A stretch of DNA of 64,000 nt from Acanthopleura granulata (lineage: Eukaryota; Mollusca; Polyplacophora; Chitonida; Chitonidae). Shown here piece by piece: positions 22,401 to 31,446 of the stretch; the stretch's first letter is position 1, and every line of letters begins with the position of its first letter. Below the pieces are notes generated by a model. It was not told where the DNA came from. It worked only from the letters and a program-made list of their open reading frames with translations, and searched no databases. Both the position numbers and the translations under genes were made by a program. The DNA lies in contig JABBOT010000002.1 in the NCBI GenBank assembly GCA_016165875.1, positions 35,491,868 to 35,555,867 on the forward strand, written 5' to 3'.

Positions 22401-24386
22401 ATGTCACGCACATTTCGGAACAACTTTCACGCTCTTTTCAGTTCAGTCGCACGTCGACTCAGCGAACGAACGATTCTATAGTTATTGACAGCTGCAAACC
22501 AAACACTCTCATAGATTCTCATTTGACTGTAATTATTCACATGCATGGCATAATAAGAACTCTTTGTTAAGTTATCAGCATATATGGGTGCCGAAAATTA
22601 TTTAACAGAACCAGCTTCTGAAATTGTGTGGTTCACCGGAATGCTGGGTAACTGAGCTAACATATTAGTATTGTAAGGACGCAAACTCACGTAAACAGAC
22701 TGGGATTAAAACTGATAAGCTACTACGGAGAAATAATTAAATGCTTTATTCTTTGCAGAGCCACCAGTGACGTCCAAATAGAGCCCACAATTGAAACATT
22801 GTCGAAATCCGATGGACATCGATCGAACCTTGTCTAGCACACATTGGCGTGCTTTACACTGTTGTTCAACACCGAAGTAAAATGTAATAATTACAGGATA
22901 AGAGATGAAAATTTCATACCTGTTTCGTACTGACAAATAAATCCAGTGACTCGGTGATCACACCGCGCAGCTGATAACGTGTACCTGGGCGAATCTATCA
23001 CTGGACACCACAAATTGTCATGGGAAAACCTGAAAACCAAAATTAGCCAAAAGGCATGCAATAGGAAAATAAAACGACATGACGTTATCATTTATCTTCA
23101 CTGAAAGATAATTATTTATTTTGATTATTTGATTTGATGTATTGTGCCGTAATCAAGAATATTTCACTTATACCAAGGCGGCCAGCGTTATAGTAAGAGG
23201 AAAGCCAGGGGGAGGGGTATCTACGACCATCCACAAGTTGTTGACGGACCTTCCCACGTACGGATGGAGAGGAAGCCAGCATGAGTGGACTTGAACTCAA
23301 GGCAACCGGACAGATAAAAGGCTCTTGCGTCATTACGCTGGGCAAACGTGCTAACCAACTGAGCCACTGAAGTTCCCGCTGAATGATAAAGACGAAAAAA
23401 GGCACAGAGTATTATAAATGTATATTCCTAAAGCCTCAAGAATTTTTCACTTATATATGATGTGACCGTGGTCTGCATTTACAGTGATTACCCCTGGAAG
23501 AGCCAGATTAAACCACAGTCCTTCGCCCGCAATACACCTGGCAAATCTCCTGAAATGGCGATCGACCCAGCTGGATTCGTTCACATGCTTCTATCAGTCA
23601 GAGCTAGAAACAAATAGTTCCCCTGCCCTGTACAATTATCATTTTATTAAAATGAGTGCGCAAGGAAATCTTACCCGGCGTCGATCCAGTATTTCTGTGA
23701 GTTGTTCGCGCGAGCACGGCCTTGATGTGGAGGAGGTGGAGGATGGGATGGTTTTGTTGTCTGATCGGTTTGTGGTGCCGTAGCCACTGAATGGTTTTGT
23801 CGCGAACATTTGCCATGTGATGATTCGGGTACCTGGGTAGGTAGGTCTGAGAGCAAGGCCGCTACTTCCTCTTGAATGGTTGCATCAGATACATCTACCA
23901 GTTGTCCGAAATGCTGCCGACATTCCCAGGAAGCATCAGCCCAGGTCAACTGCTGATGGTATATGCAGTAACAGCTTGGCCCTGCAGGAGTTTGCCACGG
24001 CAAACACAGAGGGTTCACAGGGGCTGATATTTAAAAAAAATTATCCAAAAAGAAAAAAAGGGGGAAAAAGCAGAAAAGTTGAAAAATGCTGGTGAAGTGT
24101 GTTAGTGTTAGTGTTTTGTTGGAAGGTCTCACTCTAGATGGAGAATCGACAATGGGAATATTGATAATTGAGTTTACAGATTTTTGCCACATATAGTTTT
24201 AACATCTTTAGTTTTCGTATACAGTCATCGCGCAAAGAAAATTCTGCAATTTTAACAAATCTGAGAGACATCACAAGGCAATTAGTTAATCACAAACAAT
24301 TCAAAAAGAGTTTGATTAATATGCTTACCTGAAATATGGGGCAACAGAAGGAAAAACACGAAAGGCACAGACTCTTTATATTCCAT
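9864..24386 (-). CDS. Adhesion G-protein-coupled receptor with N-terminal C-type lectin domain (19 exons, 719 aa)
   Basis: Predicted cell-surface receptor: extracellular lectin-like domain, GAIN region with GPS autoproteolysis site, then a family B2 seven-helix bundle. Exons in transcript order: 24386-24329, 24023-23675, 23029-22920, 21604-21539, 20742-20680, 19731-19585, 17993-17830, 17507-17428, 16930-16807, 16484-16381, 16231-16129, 13794-13644, 13444-13372, 12284-12218, 11750-11671, 11442-11316, 10737-10696, 10443-10360, 10031-9864. Junctions are GT-AG except a GC donor after 11316. Phases agree throughout and the sum is 2160 nt. Approximate residues: signal peptide 1-19, CTLD 23-172, linker 173-215, GAIN 216-345, GPS 337-380, helices 395-640, cytoplasmic tail 640-719 ending in TAA. 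The reading frame is open 49 codons upstream of the chosen ATG (to 24533), but only the chosen Met precedes a signal-like hydrophobic run. The two short linker exons are the least certain. Ligand unknown; subfamily not assigned. Confidence 0.9.
10696..10737 (-). CDS. GPCR exon 17: 42-nt microexon completing helix 7
   Basis: Acceptor GATCAG, donor GTAAGT, phase 0 to 0. It encodes GLFIFLIYCVFNSE, exactly the second half of helix 7 found after FNSLQ in adhesion receptors. Skipping it would keep the frame but remove half of the last helix. Confidence 0.92.
11316..11750 (-). CDS. GPCR exons 15-16: third intracellular loop, helix 6 and start of helix 7
   Basis: Exon 15 (11750-11671, phase 0 to 2) encodes VNIVITGRVLRIVV and a polar loop. 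Exon 16 (11442-11316, phase 2 to 0) encodes VAGRGLLVLSPITGLAWAFA and VFQYIFAIFNSLQ. Exon 16 stops in the middle of helix 7. Its donor reads CAG followed by GCAAGT, the consensus of the rare GC-AG intron class; there is no GT alternative at that place. Confidence 0.92.
12015..12115 (-). mobile_element. SINE tail fragment in GPCR intron 14
   Basis: CTGATTGGTGTTTCACCCCA then TACTCAAGATTATTTCACTT and ATACGACGGCGGTCAGCATT match the reverse complement of the family tail. About 100 bp survive. Confidence 0.7.
12218..13794 (-). CDS. GPCR exons 12-14: helices 3, 4 and 5
   Basis: Exon 12 (13794-13644, phase 0 to 1) encodes DLCTAVSVCLHYLSLAVFGW and MLVEGIHLYRQVVQVF, the classic third helix. Exon 13 (13444-13372, phase 1 to 2) encodes FPACIVGIAAAVHPHGYSDP, the fourth helix. 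Exon 14 (12284-12218, phase 2 to 0) encodes CWLSMDGNFHWAFIGPAIFI, the second extracellular loop Cys-Trp and the fifth helix. The conserved Cys pair of helix 3 and loop 2 (LCTA and CWLS) is present. Confidence 0.93.
14930..16153. repeat. Minisatellite of about 32 bp, roughly 35-40 units, in GPCR intron 11
   Basis: On the plus strand the unit reads like CTGAGAAGCCCAAACCTCAC followed by CTTGATGTGTAT. On the coding (minus) strand each unit carries ACATCAAG then GTGAGGTTTGGG, a good 5' splice site. The first unit on the coding side overlaps the end of exon 11 at 16129. Units vary in length and sequence. A larger sub-block is duplicated around 15960-16140, and a SINE tail lies within the array at 15588-15644. 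Confidence 0.93.
15588..15644 (+). mobile_element. SINE tail inside the GPCR minisatellite
   Basis: ATTCTTGATTCCGGCATAAA then ACACCAATCAAATAAATAAA interrupts the tandem array. Only the last about 50 bp of the element are present. Confidence 0.65.
16129..16231 (-). CDS. GPCR exon 11: transmembrane helix 2; source of the intronic minisatellite
   Basis: Acceptor CCAACAG, donor GTGAGG, phases 2 to 0. The exon encodes DRTFIHINLVLSLLLLQMVF and then LTGASQIHMK. The (T/N)FIH-x-NL motif marks helix 2. The last about 21 nt of this exon plus its splice donor are the first unit of the roughly 32-bp tandem array that fills the following intron. Confidence 0.93.
16381..16484 (-). CDS. GPCR exon 10: transmembrane helix 1
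   Basis: Acceptor CAG, donor GTACGT, phases 0 to 2. The exon encodes IPKTHDKTLSIITYIGCSIS followed by IGSCLLALAVFVIL. The LSIITYIG start is the family signature for the first helix of adhesion receptors. The intron to the next exon is only 149 bp. Confidence 0.93.
16807..16930 (-). CDS. GPCR exon 9: GPS autoproteolysis motif
   Basis: Acceptor TGTGTAG, donor GTAAGT, phases 2 to 0. The translation reads SQDWGWSTEGCSLE and then YALCFCNHTTNFALLVRIV. It has the paired Trp, the GC, and the C-x-C-N-H block of a GPCR proteolysis site. In the family, cleavage falls after the residue following His, within an H-L/T-S/T triplet; here that is HTT, at about residues 374/375. The sequence therefore predicts cleavage, with Thr rather than the commoner Leu in the middle position. 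Confidence 0.93.
17428..19731 (-). CDS. GPCR exons 6-8: GAIN region
   Basis: Exon 6 (19731-19585, phase 1 to 1) includes ITSPSSLLEVENLPQ. Exon 7 (17993-17830, phase 1 to 0) includes VLSVRFPRL and SAVVSDILAYSVFVDGEAVS. Exon 8 (17507-17428, phase 0 to 2) ends in LLCGFMEEIKL, the first cysteine of the GPS. The beta-strand-rich, valine-rich character and the position directly before the GPS fit the C-terminal half of a GAIN domain. The region is shorter than a full GAIN domain. Exon 6 has two possible donors (GTGCGA and, 5 to 8 nt later, GTAAGA); the second is the better consensus. Confidence 0.8.
18115..18358 (+). mobile_element. SINE, diverged copy, in GPCR intron 6
   Basis: It shows the family order: tRNA-like head with ATGCAATCGCTGTGAGTTCC, the core GGAAGGCCTGCCAGCAACCT, then GAAATATTCTCGACTACGGC and GTAAAACACTGAT with an A/T tail. 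A run of ten G's lies just before it at about 18101-18112. Confidence 0.8.
18536..18864. mobile_element. MITE-like element with about 45-bp terminal inverted repeats, in GPCR intron 6
   Basis: The left end reads ATAATATCAGCGGGTATGCC and later GCTAGTACCCGCTCATCAAG. The complement of the right end reads ATTATATCAGCAGGTATACC and later GCTAGTACCCGCTGATGAAG. The interior of about 240 bp has no open frame. It is a non-autonomous DNA transposon by structure; the superfamily is unknown. Confidence 0.75.
20680..21604 (-). CDS. GPCR exons 4 and 5: two short linker exons
   Basis: Exon 4 (21604-21539, 66 nt) has a CTAG acceptor and GTGAGA donor and encodes VPVVICVQADPHHETPTVQC plus one Thr, with two Cys. 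Exon 5 (20742-20680, 63 nt) has a CTAG acceptor and GTAAGA donor and encodes SSFRPKEHSDWFQPDTGSTT. Both are phase 1 to 1, so either or both could be skipped without shifting the frame. They resemble no domain I know. The call rests on splice sites and phase agreement only. Confidence 0.55.
21695..21835 (-). mobile_element. SINE fragment, old
   Basis: The minus-strand tail and core are recognisable: GTGTTTTCTGCTATACTAAG with GAATATCTCAC, then GTTGGCAGATTTTCCCACGT and AGAGAGGAGGCAAGGATGAG. The tRNA-like head is missing. It lies in GPCR intron 3. Confidence 0.55.
22920..23029 (-). CDS. GPCR exon 3: second half of C-type lectin domain
   Basis: Acceptor TTTTCAG, donor GTATGA, phases 2 to 1. The translation includes DNLWCPVIDS and, later, ARCDHRVTGFICQYET. 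These are the closing cysteines and the FICQ-E strand of C-type lectins. I see neither an EPN/QPD triplet nor a WND triplet (W is followed by CP), so calcium-dependent sugar binding by the classical site looks unlikely. Confidence 0.88.
23110..23376 (-). mobile_element. SINE, near full length, between GPCR exons 1-2 and 3 (intron 2)
   Basis: The whole element is readable on the minus strand. The tail side shows GCCGTAATCAAGAATATTTC. The core shows GACCTTCCCACGTACGGATG. The head shows GTGCTAACCAACTGAGCCAC, the complement of the tRNA A-box region. The A/T tail faces lower coordinates. Confidence 0.85.
23430..23545 (-). mobile_element. SINE-like tail fragment
   Basis: GCCTCAAGAATTTTTCACTT followed by ATATATGATGTGACCGTGGTC resembles the minus-strand tail of the same SINE group. 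The rest has decayed. It lies in GPCR intron 2 next to the copy at 23110-23376. Confidence 0.4.
23675..24023 (-). CDS. GPCR exon 2: first half of C-type lectin domain
   Basis: Acceptor ATATCAG, donor GTAAGA, phases 1 to 2. The exon encodes the N-terminal half of a C-type lectin fold: CLPWQTPAGPSCY, then LTWADASWEC (the usual first helix plus conserved Cys), then GQLVDVSDATIQEEVAALL (second helix). A roughly 45-residue Ser/Thr/Pro-rich insert containing a run of five prolines follows, before KYWIDAG, which sits where the family's WIG-like strand lies. The low-complexity insert is unusual for the fold. Confidence 0.88.
24329..24386 (-). CDS. GPCR exon 1: signal peptide
   Basis: Nineteen codons plus one base. 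They begin MEYKES and continue with a hydrophobic VPFVFFLLL core, a typical secretion signal. The exon ends TCA G before a GTAAGC donor (phase 1). The next exon supplies CC, making an Ala codon. The match in phase with the lectin exon supports this as the true first coding exon. Confidence 0.8.
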
Positions 24387-25843
24387 ATTATTGTATGCTG
24401 CCCTATCACACGCCTTGTTTCTCCAGATAACCGGTCTTGTGGATATATCACGAGTCACTTCTCGTGAAATCTTTGGAGACCGTATAGCATTATCAGCAAA
24501 TGCTTGCCGAAATATATGTGGTCGTACCTTCAACTACTCACTTCAAACAAAAGTCCTTCGGGAAGGTGAGCTGGTTTCTCTGGGCTTGTGTCCGGTTTTG
24601 GCAACACAAAGCATCAGACAGTCAAATCTTTCCAAATCAACCACCCTCTTTGTTACAAATCTTCCGCCTGCACATTTCCATGTGTGACAAGGTTGTGAGG
24701 CTTACATGATAATTTAGCATATATCACGGGGCCTTCAACTTTCTCAAACAACGTACGTCAATGACAGGTGTAAATAACGCCAAAGTAGTGCCTAGACTAC
24801 CCGCTAGGGATGACGCGTGTCTTTTACCCAGTGTGCGAATTAGCGAAACCATGCATTCAGTGATTCACATATATAGTTTTCCTTAAATATTACATTAGAA
24901 GTTCAATACTAACAAATAATTTTCATTTCATGTTATTAACATCTACTGACAGTTCCACATGAAATCCGCCAGTCACTAATTTGATCAGCAATTTCTCGTG
25001 CTCCAGGCATGGTAATGCAGATTAGGAACTGATTTATTGCTGTATACACAGCAATACCGGAATGGACCCGTGAAGAGCCGAGCACACAGTACTGGGACCG
25101 TATCACTTTGAGTATATTTGTGTTCTGAAATTGGATCCGAACACAAAGGGAGATCGCGAAAATCAGAAAACTGCACTACAGTCAACTCAACCAAACAAGA
25201 TCGGGTCAAGATATTTTTACTGCCTGGGAATTCAGAAAGAGAACATATGAGAGAATGATCGACCAGATTTTGTTCCCTTCATTATTAGTCGATTAACACC
25301 CACAACACTCTTGAAGAGGATAGATCTATTACTTAACCATTCTGGACAAAAACTATATGAAAAATCCGATTATTTTAAGCGTTAAAAATACTGGATTCAG
25401 AACAAATTCCACAGATTTATTTATTGTGTAAGATATATGAATGGTATGAAATATTTTCTATATTGAGACTGTAAAGAAAACGATGCCTTACATCTTCCCT
25501 GACTAGTTAGTTCGTCAAGCCTTCCCAATCAGCACTATCACTCACACGCCGATCTACTCCTCAAATGTCATTTATGTCCTGTTTATTTGTCTAGTTGGAA
25601 CGTTGTAGCCAGGGTTGTCAAAGTTTATATGTTTTTGGAATCTATATCCCTGGCTGTTCTCACTGTATACGTAGGGGGATTGTCTTACACTGACGTTACA
25701 GCGGAATTATTGACCACGATCATATGATTATTTAAACAGTCATCAGTGAACAAAAGCCGAGCTTCTGTGAGATGGTACAACCTGAACAGACCCACGGATA
25801 TTTGGTAGCCTCTCTCGTGTCCGTCAAGTAGTTCCCAGTCTCT

Positions 25844-26062
25844 TCATCGGGTTGCTTGAAGACTCAACTGGACAGCCGGGCACAGTGGCCAGCTAAGGGC
25901 TAAGCCCAGTGGTGCAGGCCGCGGATAATAACATTCTCTAGCGAAGTAAGGTTGGCTAAGTCCGGTAATCCGGAGATACCGGGTGTGCAAGCATCGCTTG
26001 GTGCTGTCTGTCATAGTCCTGCTAACGCAAACAACAGCAATTAAAACGACGATGTGCATCAT
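25844..26062 (-). CDS. Possible small secreted peptide, or first exon of one (low confidence)
   Basis: A 72-codon frame starts MMHIVVLIAVVCVSR, which resembles a signal peptide, and continues with four later Cys residues to a stop. It lies about 1.5 kb upstream of the GPCR start, on the same strand, in a GC-richer patch. No homologue is recognised and no conserved Cys spacing is evident. It may be chance. Confidence 0.18.
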   Translation of the reverse strand: MMHIVVLIAVVCVSRTMTDSTKRCLHTRYLRITGLSQPYFARECYYPRPAPLGLALSWPLCPAVQLSLQATR

Positions 26063-26419
26063 CTTGTTGATGATGAAATGGACCGTGAGCTACAAGTTTT
26101 AGATTTAATTTCTAAATCATTAATATTATTTGTTTTTATTTTTTATTTCAGAACCTCATTCTTGCTGGCCCATGGTTCAAAATCGTAACCCAATTGATGA
26201 TAAATTCATATCAGCCCTTTTAAAGGCGATCGTAATGAAATATCTTGGATATAATGCATCCATAAGTCACTACTGTGGCACAAGTGTGATGATCTGATGT
26301 TTTCGGCTCAGCTTAAGAATCACCTAGAGTTAATCTGTCCTTTAGTTTGCCGCTACCCAAATCCATACATATTATTTCAACATCTTGTTTTACAAATACG
26401 CAATTCTTATTTGTTTTGA

Positions 26420-26640
26420 CTGGCGGGGTGTGTGAGGTAGTTGCCTCAGTGGATGTGGCGTGCACATCGGCGCCAGGAAAGCCCGGTCTTTCCGGGGTGT
26501 ACATATATACAGCTAATATCGGAGTGCTCTTACTGAGATGGGTTGACATCAGTGATCGAGGAGATAGCAGTCACTTCTGTGTACCCCACTATGAGGTTTA
26601 CGGGGTCAGGATACACAAAACTACTACCCTGTGTTAACGC
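26420..26640 (+). pseudogene. Fibronectin type III-like fragment, no gene context
   Basis: The frame encodes SAPGKPGLSGVYIYT, then NIGVLLLRWVDISDRGDSSH, then YEVYGVRI before a TGT-TAA end. The Pro-rich start, the L-x-W of strand B-C and the Y-E-V-Y of strand C' follow the FN3 plan. A possible acceptor (TTGCCTCAG) lies at its start. No donor or neighbouring exon was found, so a gene remnant or a lone exon is the most I can claim. Confidence 0.25.
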
Positions 26641-29600
26641 TACCAATAAGTCTGACGGGAAAGTCTCCTGATGACAGTAGAGCTCACAATACCGACGGAC
26701 AGAAGTCCGGTTATCGGACTAGTCCGTGGGAGAGGCAGCTATTGACTAGCCAATATTGTCATCACTACAACAACACCCCGCTTTGGCATGTCAATCAGCA
26801 ACGGTGTTGTGGGTTAGCGGTGATCCAAAGGCGCACTTGTAAAATAAATTCACAAGCCAGAACTGTGTGATAAAAGTCTAAACACTATCCGATTGCTGAA
26901 GGAGAATTCAATAGTTTTGAAATCTGAAATACACACTTGGCAAACGGAGATTGTTACACGTGCTTCAGCTGATACAAACCTAGGACTAACATAGGGGCAG
27001 TACCTCTAATCAAACTCAACAATCATGAGCAACAGTGGAAACAAGCAATCATGAGCAAAAGTGGAAACAAGCAATCATACTGTCAAACAATAACGTCGCA
27101 TGTGTCCTGGAACACTGAATGTATAGGGGCCAGCAAATTGACCGAAATAAAAGCTTCTCGCGGCTTTCAAGTTGGACATCTTCACGCTGAAACACAGTTC
27201 TATAAGAATACATCTGTATTACTGTATCAATAATATTTTATTTAGACATTTGTGTATGACTTATTGTCTATTACTGTGCTTCAACATTGTGCATCAGAAG
27301 TGTTACACAATTGTAAATACCAAGATAATGATATATATGATAGAAAAACAAACTGATGCGAAGTGACGATGCCGAGTCTTGGTTATGTGTAAATATTACG
27401 TTGTCGTCGGATTCGATCCTTTGAATATAGTGTAGGTTTAAGACGAATTCAGGCCTGACGAATATTTATGATTGTAATTAATTGCTGATAACATCGGGGA
27501 AAATGGAAAGGTGCTGCATTCAAATGTTGTGGAGGCATACCAAGTTATTTAGAATTAACAGATTTGAAATGCGTAGAACAAGTGCTATATGTTTATATAT
27601 TGAATTCAACACTGACCAACGTCTTCCGGTGCTCCGATTCGTTTCAGATTGTCTGATTTCATATGAGTGAAATCTAGGCGACGAAACAGACATTCGCATA
27701 CCAAAATAGGCGGAAAATAAGATCAGTTTCCAAAACAGAGTTTAACACAAGAACCAAGGAAGTATGTAAAATAATATATTAGGGCTCATGGAAACGGATG
27801 GAGTCAACAGTTTTCAACGATGACAGAAAAATGTAAGAAATATTCCAGGAGGATAAATAAAATCAGTATCCAAATCGTGCACCATATTATAGTTTATGTG
27901 TTGTCGTTAAATGAATTTCAGATGCGCTTTGAATATGATGTACAAGAAATTCTGCACACTCTATCCATATTTACTAAAAAGAGCTAGAGGCCTACTCATT
28001 GCAAAATTTAAGAAGCTTAGAGTGGAGGCGTTTGTTGCAGTAATAACTTGTGAGGTTGATTGAAATCGTGACATGCACAGTACACTGCAGGATTTAACAA
28101 ATGAACAAACCACACGAAATATGTACACGCCATGCATATGCAGGACCAGTATGTTGCAACCCGAGTAAGGATAATTCACAATATCAAAACTGAAACTATA
28201 TACCTTTGTCGGCGCGACATGTAACAGTTGTAGTCTTTGTATACAGGTACAAGTCCAGGCAAGATTTACCATCAGGAGTGTCCTTTACATCCAGCGAAAA
28301 TAGATATGTGTCTTTCACCGCCTTTGCTAGATATTCTCTCATAAAACTAATGATGTATATTCCTTAACGCGCATGTCTATGAAAATGCAAGAATGGAGTT
28401 CATAAACATGGACAATCATATGTATCCTTTTTTCAAAAATGCGTTATAAGCATAAAATAAGGCTAGTCTAAAATTTTAAAAGGATTTTTGACAATAAAAA
28501 AAGGATAGAAGAGATGTTCAACATTTACAATAAAGAGTTTCGGGTTGGGAATTATGGAACAAAAAAAAGTGTGTCAAAGATATTCGATTAAACAATCTCA
28601 CTCAAAGTTTCTAAAATTTTCAGTGCGTAATATCACCCATGTTGGAATACAGGGACAGAGCGTTCCGTGGTCCTGGTGATCTGTGTCTAATTCCGCTTGC
28701 CTTCTACCAGGGGCGGTATAAGTATTCATGTTTACATACAGATATTTGTACCTGACCATATAATTATTTCCGCATGAGTTTGAATTGTATTTCATTTCTA
28801 GAAAATCAACTGTCTTCAAAGAATGCGTTGAAAACTGATAATCCCTTCTCTCTAATGTGTTAGAAGTTTATTTTCTATTTATCATATTTCCTCAATATTC
28901 GTTTGGGAAATGGTCTAACGGGCTGTTTTGGAAATTGGTCATGCGATTATCGACTTGGAATGTCCTTTTGTCGCTTTCGAGAGGTTTACAACGAAGCTAA
29001 GATGCATTTAAGTAATCTTCACTGAAAATTAATATGTATGTACTGATGTATATGTATCTATCTGATTGGTATTTTATACGACACACTAATAAATCCGTCC
29101 CTTTACCTCGCGAAGTATATCTGACAATCAAACTCCTACATATAATTCCGTAGCTGATGTAGCATGAGCTTAGTGATTTGAAAGCACTTTAGTCAGAGCT
29201 ACACTGATATAGCATGGCCCTCGGATGGCAACTGTGCATGAACATACCAAATTACAAGGAGAAAAATTTTCAAGAATACATTTATAACAGGTACAACCAT
29301 GCCTTTATTTGTACAGGCCAATTGTTCCAGAGTCTAAGTACATAATTGTATGTACAATCAAGTCCTTAAAACTAAGCCACAGTTGCGCTAGCTAAAAGCT
29401 CATGTTGTTTTTAAATCTCCGTTTGCCAAAATATTTGCACATTTGTCCATCGTTCTTACAAGGGATCCGTACTTTATCTGACGCCAGTTTCCTTTAGGTC
29501 ATATACTGTAATTTTGTTATTTACAGGAATATAATGAGGTTTACACACACAAACCTATTTATTTTTCGTAATACTGTTGGTGTTATTTCATTTATGGCAC

Positions 29601-30420
29601 CTGGATACAGGATGTCGACCGGGTCCAGAAGAAAACCAGCGCATCCTGCTGTATATCTCTACACATGCACACTGAGGGCCCAAGACGTTCATCACCAAAG
29701 CTTGTACATCACCGTGAGGTTAGTCATCAAATTGAAACTTTGAGTTATGGCCACTGGGTAACTGAAAACCATCTTTTCAGAAGAATCTGTAACAAACGTT
29801 TTTGTGGTTCACTCAAAGAGAAGAATTAAGCGATACACAGCAAACTGGAGAAAACCGTGTCGTAAATATAAGTGCGTGTAAAAGTACCAAACTATGCCAT
29901 ACGTATGGATCCAAGCTCGTAAAAACAGAACACATCCTGACGGTATACGTTTTTAGTTATTATTTGGATGGTCATATAGTCCATATCTCTGTTATCTGCA
30001 AACATTATCAAACAATAAGTATTGCCGTAAAGTCATATTCCATGCATATTCCATGCTGCTATATGTGTAGGTGTCGGAGGACTTAAATTGTTGTCTTTCA
30101 CACTTTACTGTTAACTGCCGCAGACAATGTCTTAAACTAAGATAATTGAGATGTCAGAATATATATGGCAAGACAACTTTACGAAGGTTGGTGGGGGAAT
30201 GAAGTGGCAATGAGACACCAGTGCAAGTCGATAGTGATCAAGATTGTTTACCCTGGTTGCTTGGCGTGCGAACCGGGGGGATGGCGATGTTGACATTCCG
30301 CCGGGTAAACCACGGACAACTTCACCGCAACTCTCTGCCATGTTTCCAACAAATTAACTGCTACAGATTTTACCAGAGACGTCATATTTACCCTTACCCA
30401 GCAAGACAGTGAACCCAACG

Positions 30421-30777
30421 CCATTTCATAGTGTCATCAATTAGGGGCACTTCGCACCTCAAATTCCAATGCCCTAGTCTTGTGGCCAATGGTGGGGGTG
30501 GGGGTGGGGTGGGGTTACTTCAGTCGGGTTGATGGTGTCTGGCCAATCCGAGGTGTGCTGACAGGGAACCCCTCTGTTATGCCTCTCTCCCGGGAAACCA
30601 AAGAGGGCTAATCCGCGGGGACTTACGCCGACTTTAAAACCCCACTCAAGGCTGGAAGGTGCCAGTCAAGACGCTGTTACTTATCCCGTTCTCTCTACAA
30701 TACCGTCAAATCTTCCACCTCCTTGTGACATGATCACACACTTCGACTAAACGAACTACTGTACTGAAGGAGTCTAG
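30421..30777 (+). promoter_or_regulatory. Upstream region of the bHLH gene with G-quadruplex motif and TATA-like box
   Basis: This block is richer in GC than its surroundings. At 30491-30516 it has four or more runs of 4-5 G's (GGTGGGGGTGGGGGTGGGGT), a textbook intramolecular G-quadruplex pattern. CTTTAAAACC at about 30633 is a TATA-like element about 145 bp before the start codon. The exact start of transcription cannot be placed. Confidence 0.45.
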
Positions 30778-31446
30778 ATGTATAACTACCATTGTATGAC
30801 TGAGTGTGAGCAGATGATGGAGTGTAAACCTCCGGGAGGCTGGTACGATGTTCGACCGGGGGACCAATGCTCTGGTCAAGACGCCTACACGACAGACGGA
30901 CTATCTGGTCAACTATCTGTCCCTCCTCACCAGGACGGAGTACCGGCCGGAATGAGTCTGTATACGGACGGGGAGCGGCTATTGATGAGGACCCGAGAAC
31001 AGTGCAGCGCCTCTCAAACCATCACGTTAACCCACGTCAATCAGAGGAGCAAAAGTGCAGGGGGTGGTTATAAGACAAATGATGATAACAACCGTGAAGG
31101 TGCCACAGAGAGGGAACGCACAAGGATGCACATGCTGAATGACGCCTTTGACAGTCTCCGCAAAGTTGTACCCAGATCTAACCTTAGTGAGCACCAAAAA
31201 CTGTCAAAGATCGCCACCCTGAGGCTTGCCATTCATTACATCTCGGCCTTGTCCAGCATTCTGAGGAGCACAGGCGCGGAGATCAAAGTGATTACCGACC
31301 TCAGTCCTCTACAACAGCCATTAAAACGGAGAGGAAACCGAAAGCGAAAGTTGGACTCTCACACACGAGGGTCATGTGATGGCAGCTGCCAGAGCATGAC
31401 ATCGGAGGTAACAATTAAGCGTCCAAACGATTATAATGAGAGTTGA
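30778..31446 (+). CDS. Intronless group A bHLH transcription factor
   Basis: A single-exon frame of 222 codons. The triplet directly before the ATG is TAG, so the start cannot lie further upstream in frame. The bHLH domain covers about residues 106-162: basic part with [14 protein letters not shown], helix 1 to DSLRKVVP, loop RSNLSEHQ, helix 2 [20 protein letters not shown]. The E-box-contacting Glu of the RER motif is present. KRRGNRKRK at 183-191 could be a nuclear localisation signal. The N-terminal 100 residues are low in homology and Cys/Gly-rich. The LSKIATLR...AIH.I.ALS..LR pattern is closest, from memory, to BHLHA9-like and Fer-like families; I cannot decide between them. Expected role: DNA-binding developmental regulator acting as a heterodimer with an E-protein. 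Confidence 0.9.
   Translation: MYNYHCMTECEQMMECKPPGGWYDVRPGDQCSGQDAYTTDGLSGQLSVPPHQDGVPAGMSLYTDGERLLMRTREQCSASQTITLTHVNQRSKSAGGGYKTNDDNNREGATERERTRMHMLNDAFDSLRKVVPRSNLSEHQKLSKIATLRLAIHYISALSSILRSTGAEIKVITDLSPLQQPLKRRGNRKRKLDSHTRGSCDGSCQSMTSEVTIKRPNDYNES

Larger units (their letters stand above)
24387..30420. other. Intergenic region between GPCR and bHLH genes; no confident gene
   Basis: The region is mostly AT-rich. Noted inside: a possible small secreted peptide frame (26062-25844, minus), a fibronectin-III-like open stretch (26420-26640, plus), and a 26-28-bp direct repeat at 27010-27075 (CAATCATGAGCAAAAGTGGA). I see no RNA gene. Confidence 0.4.
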
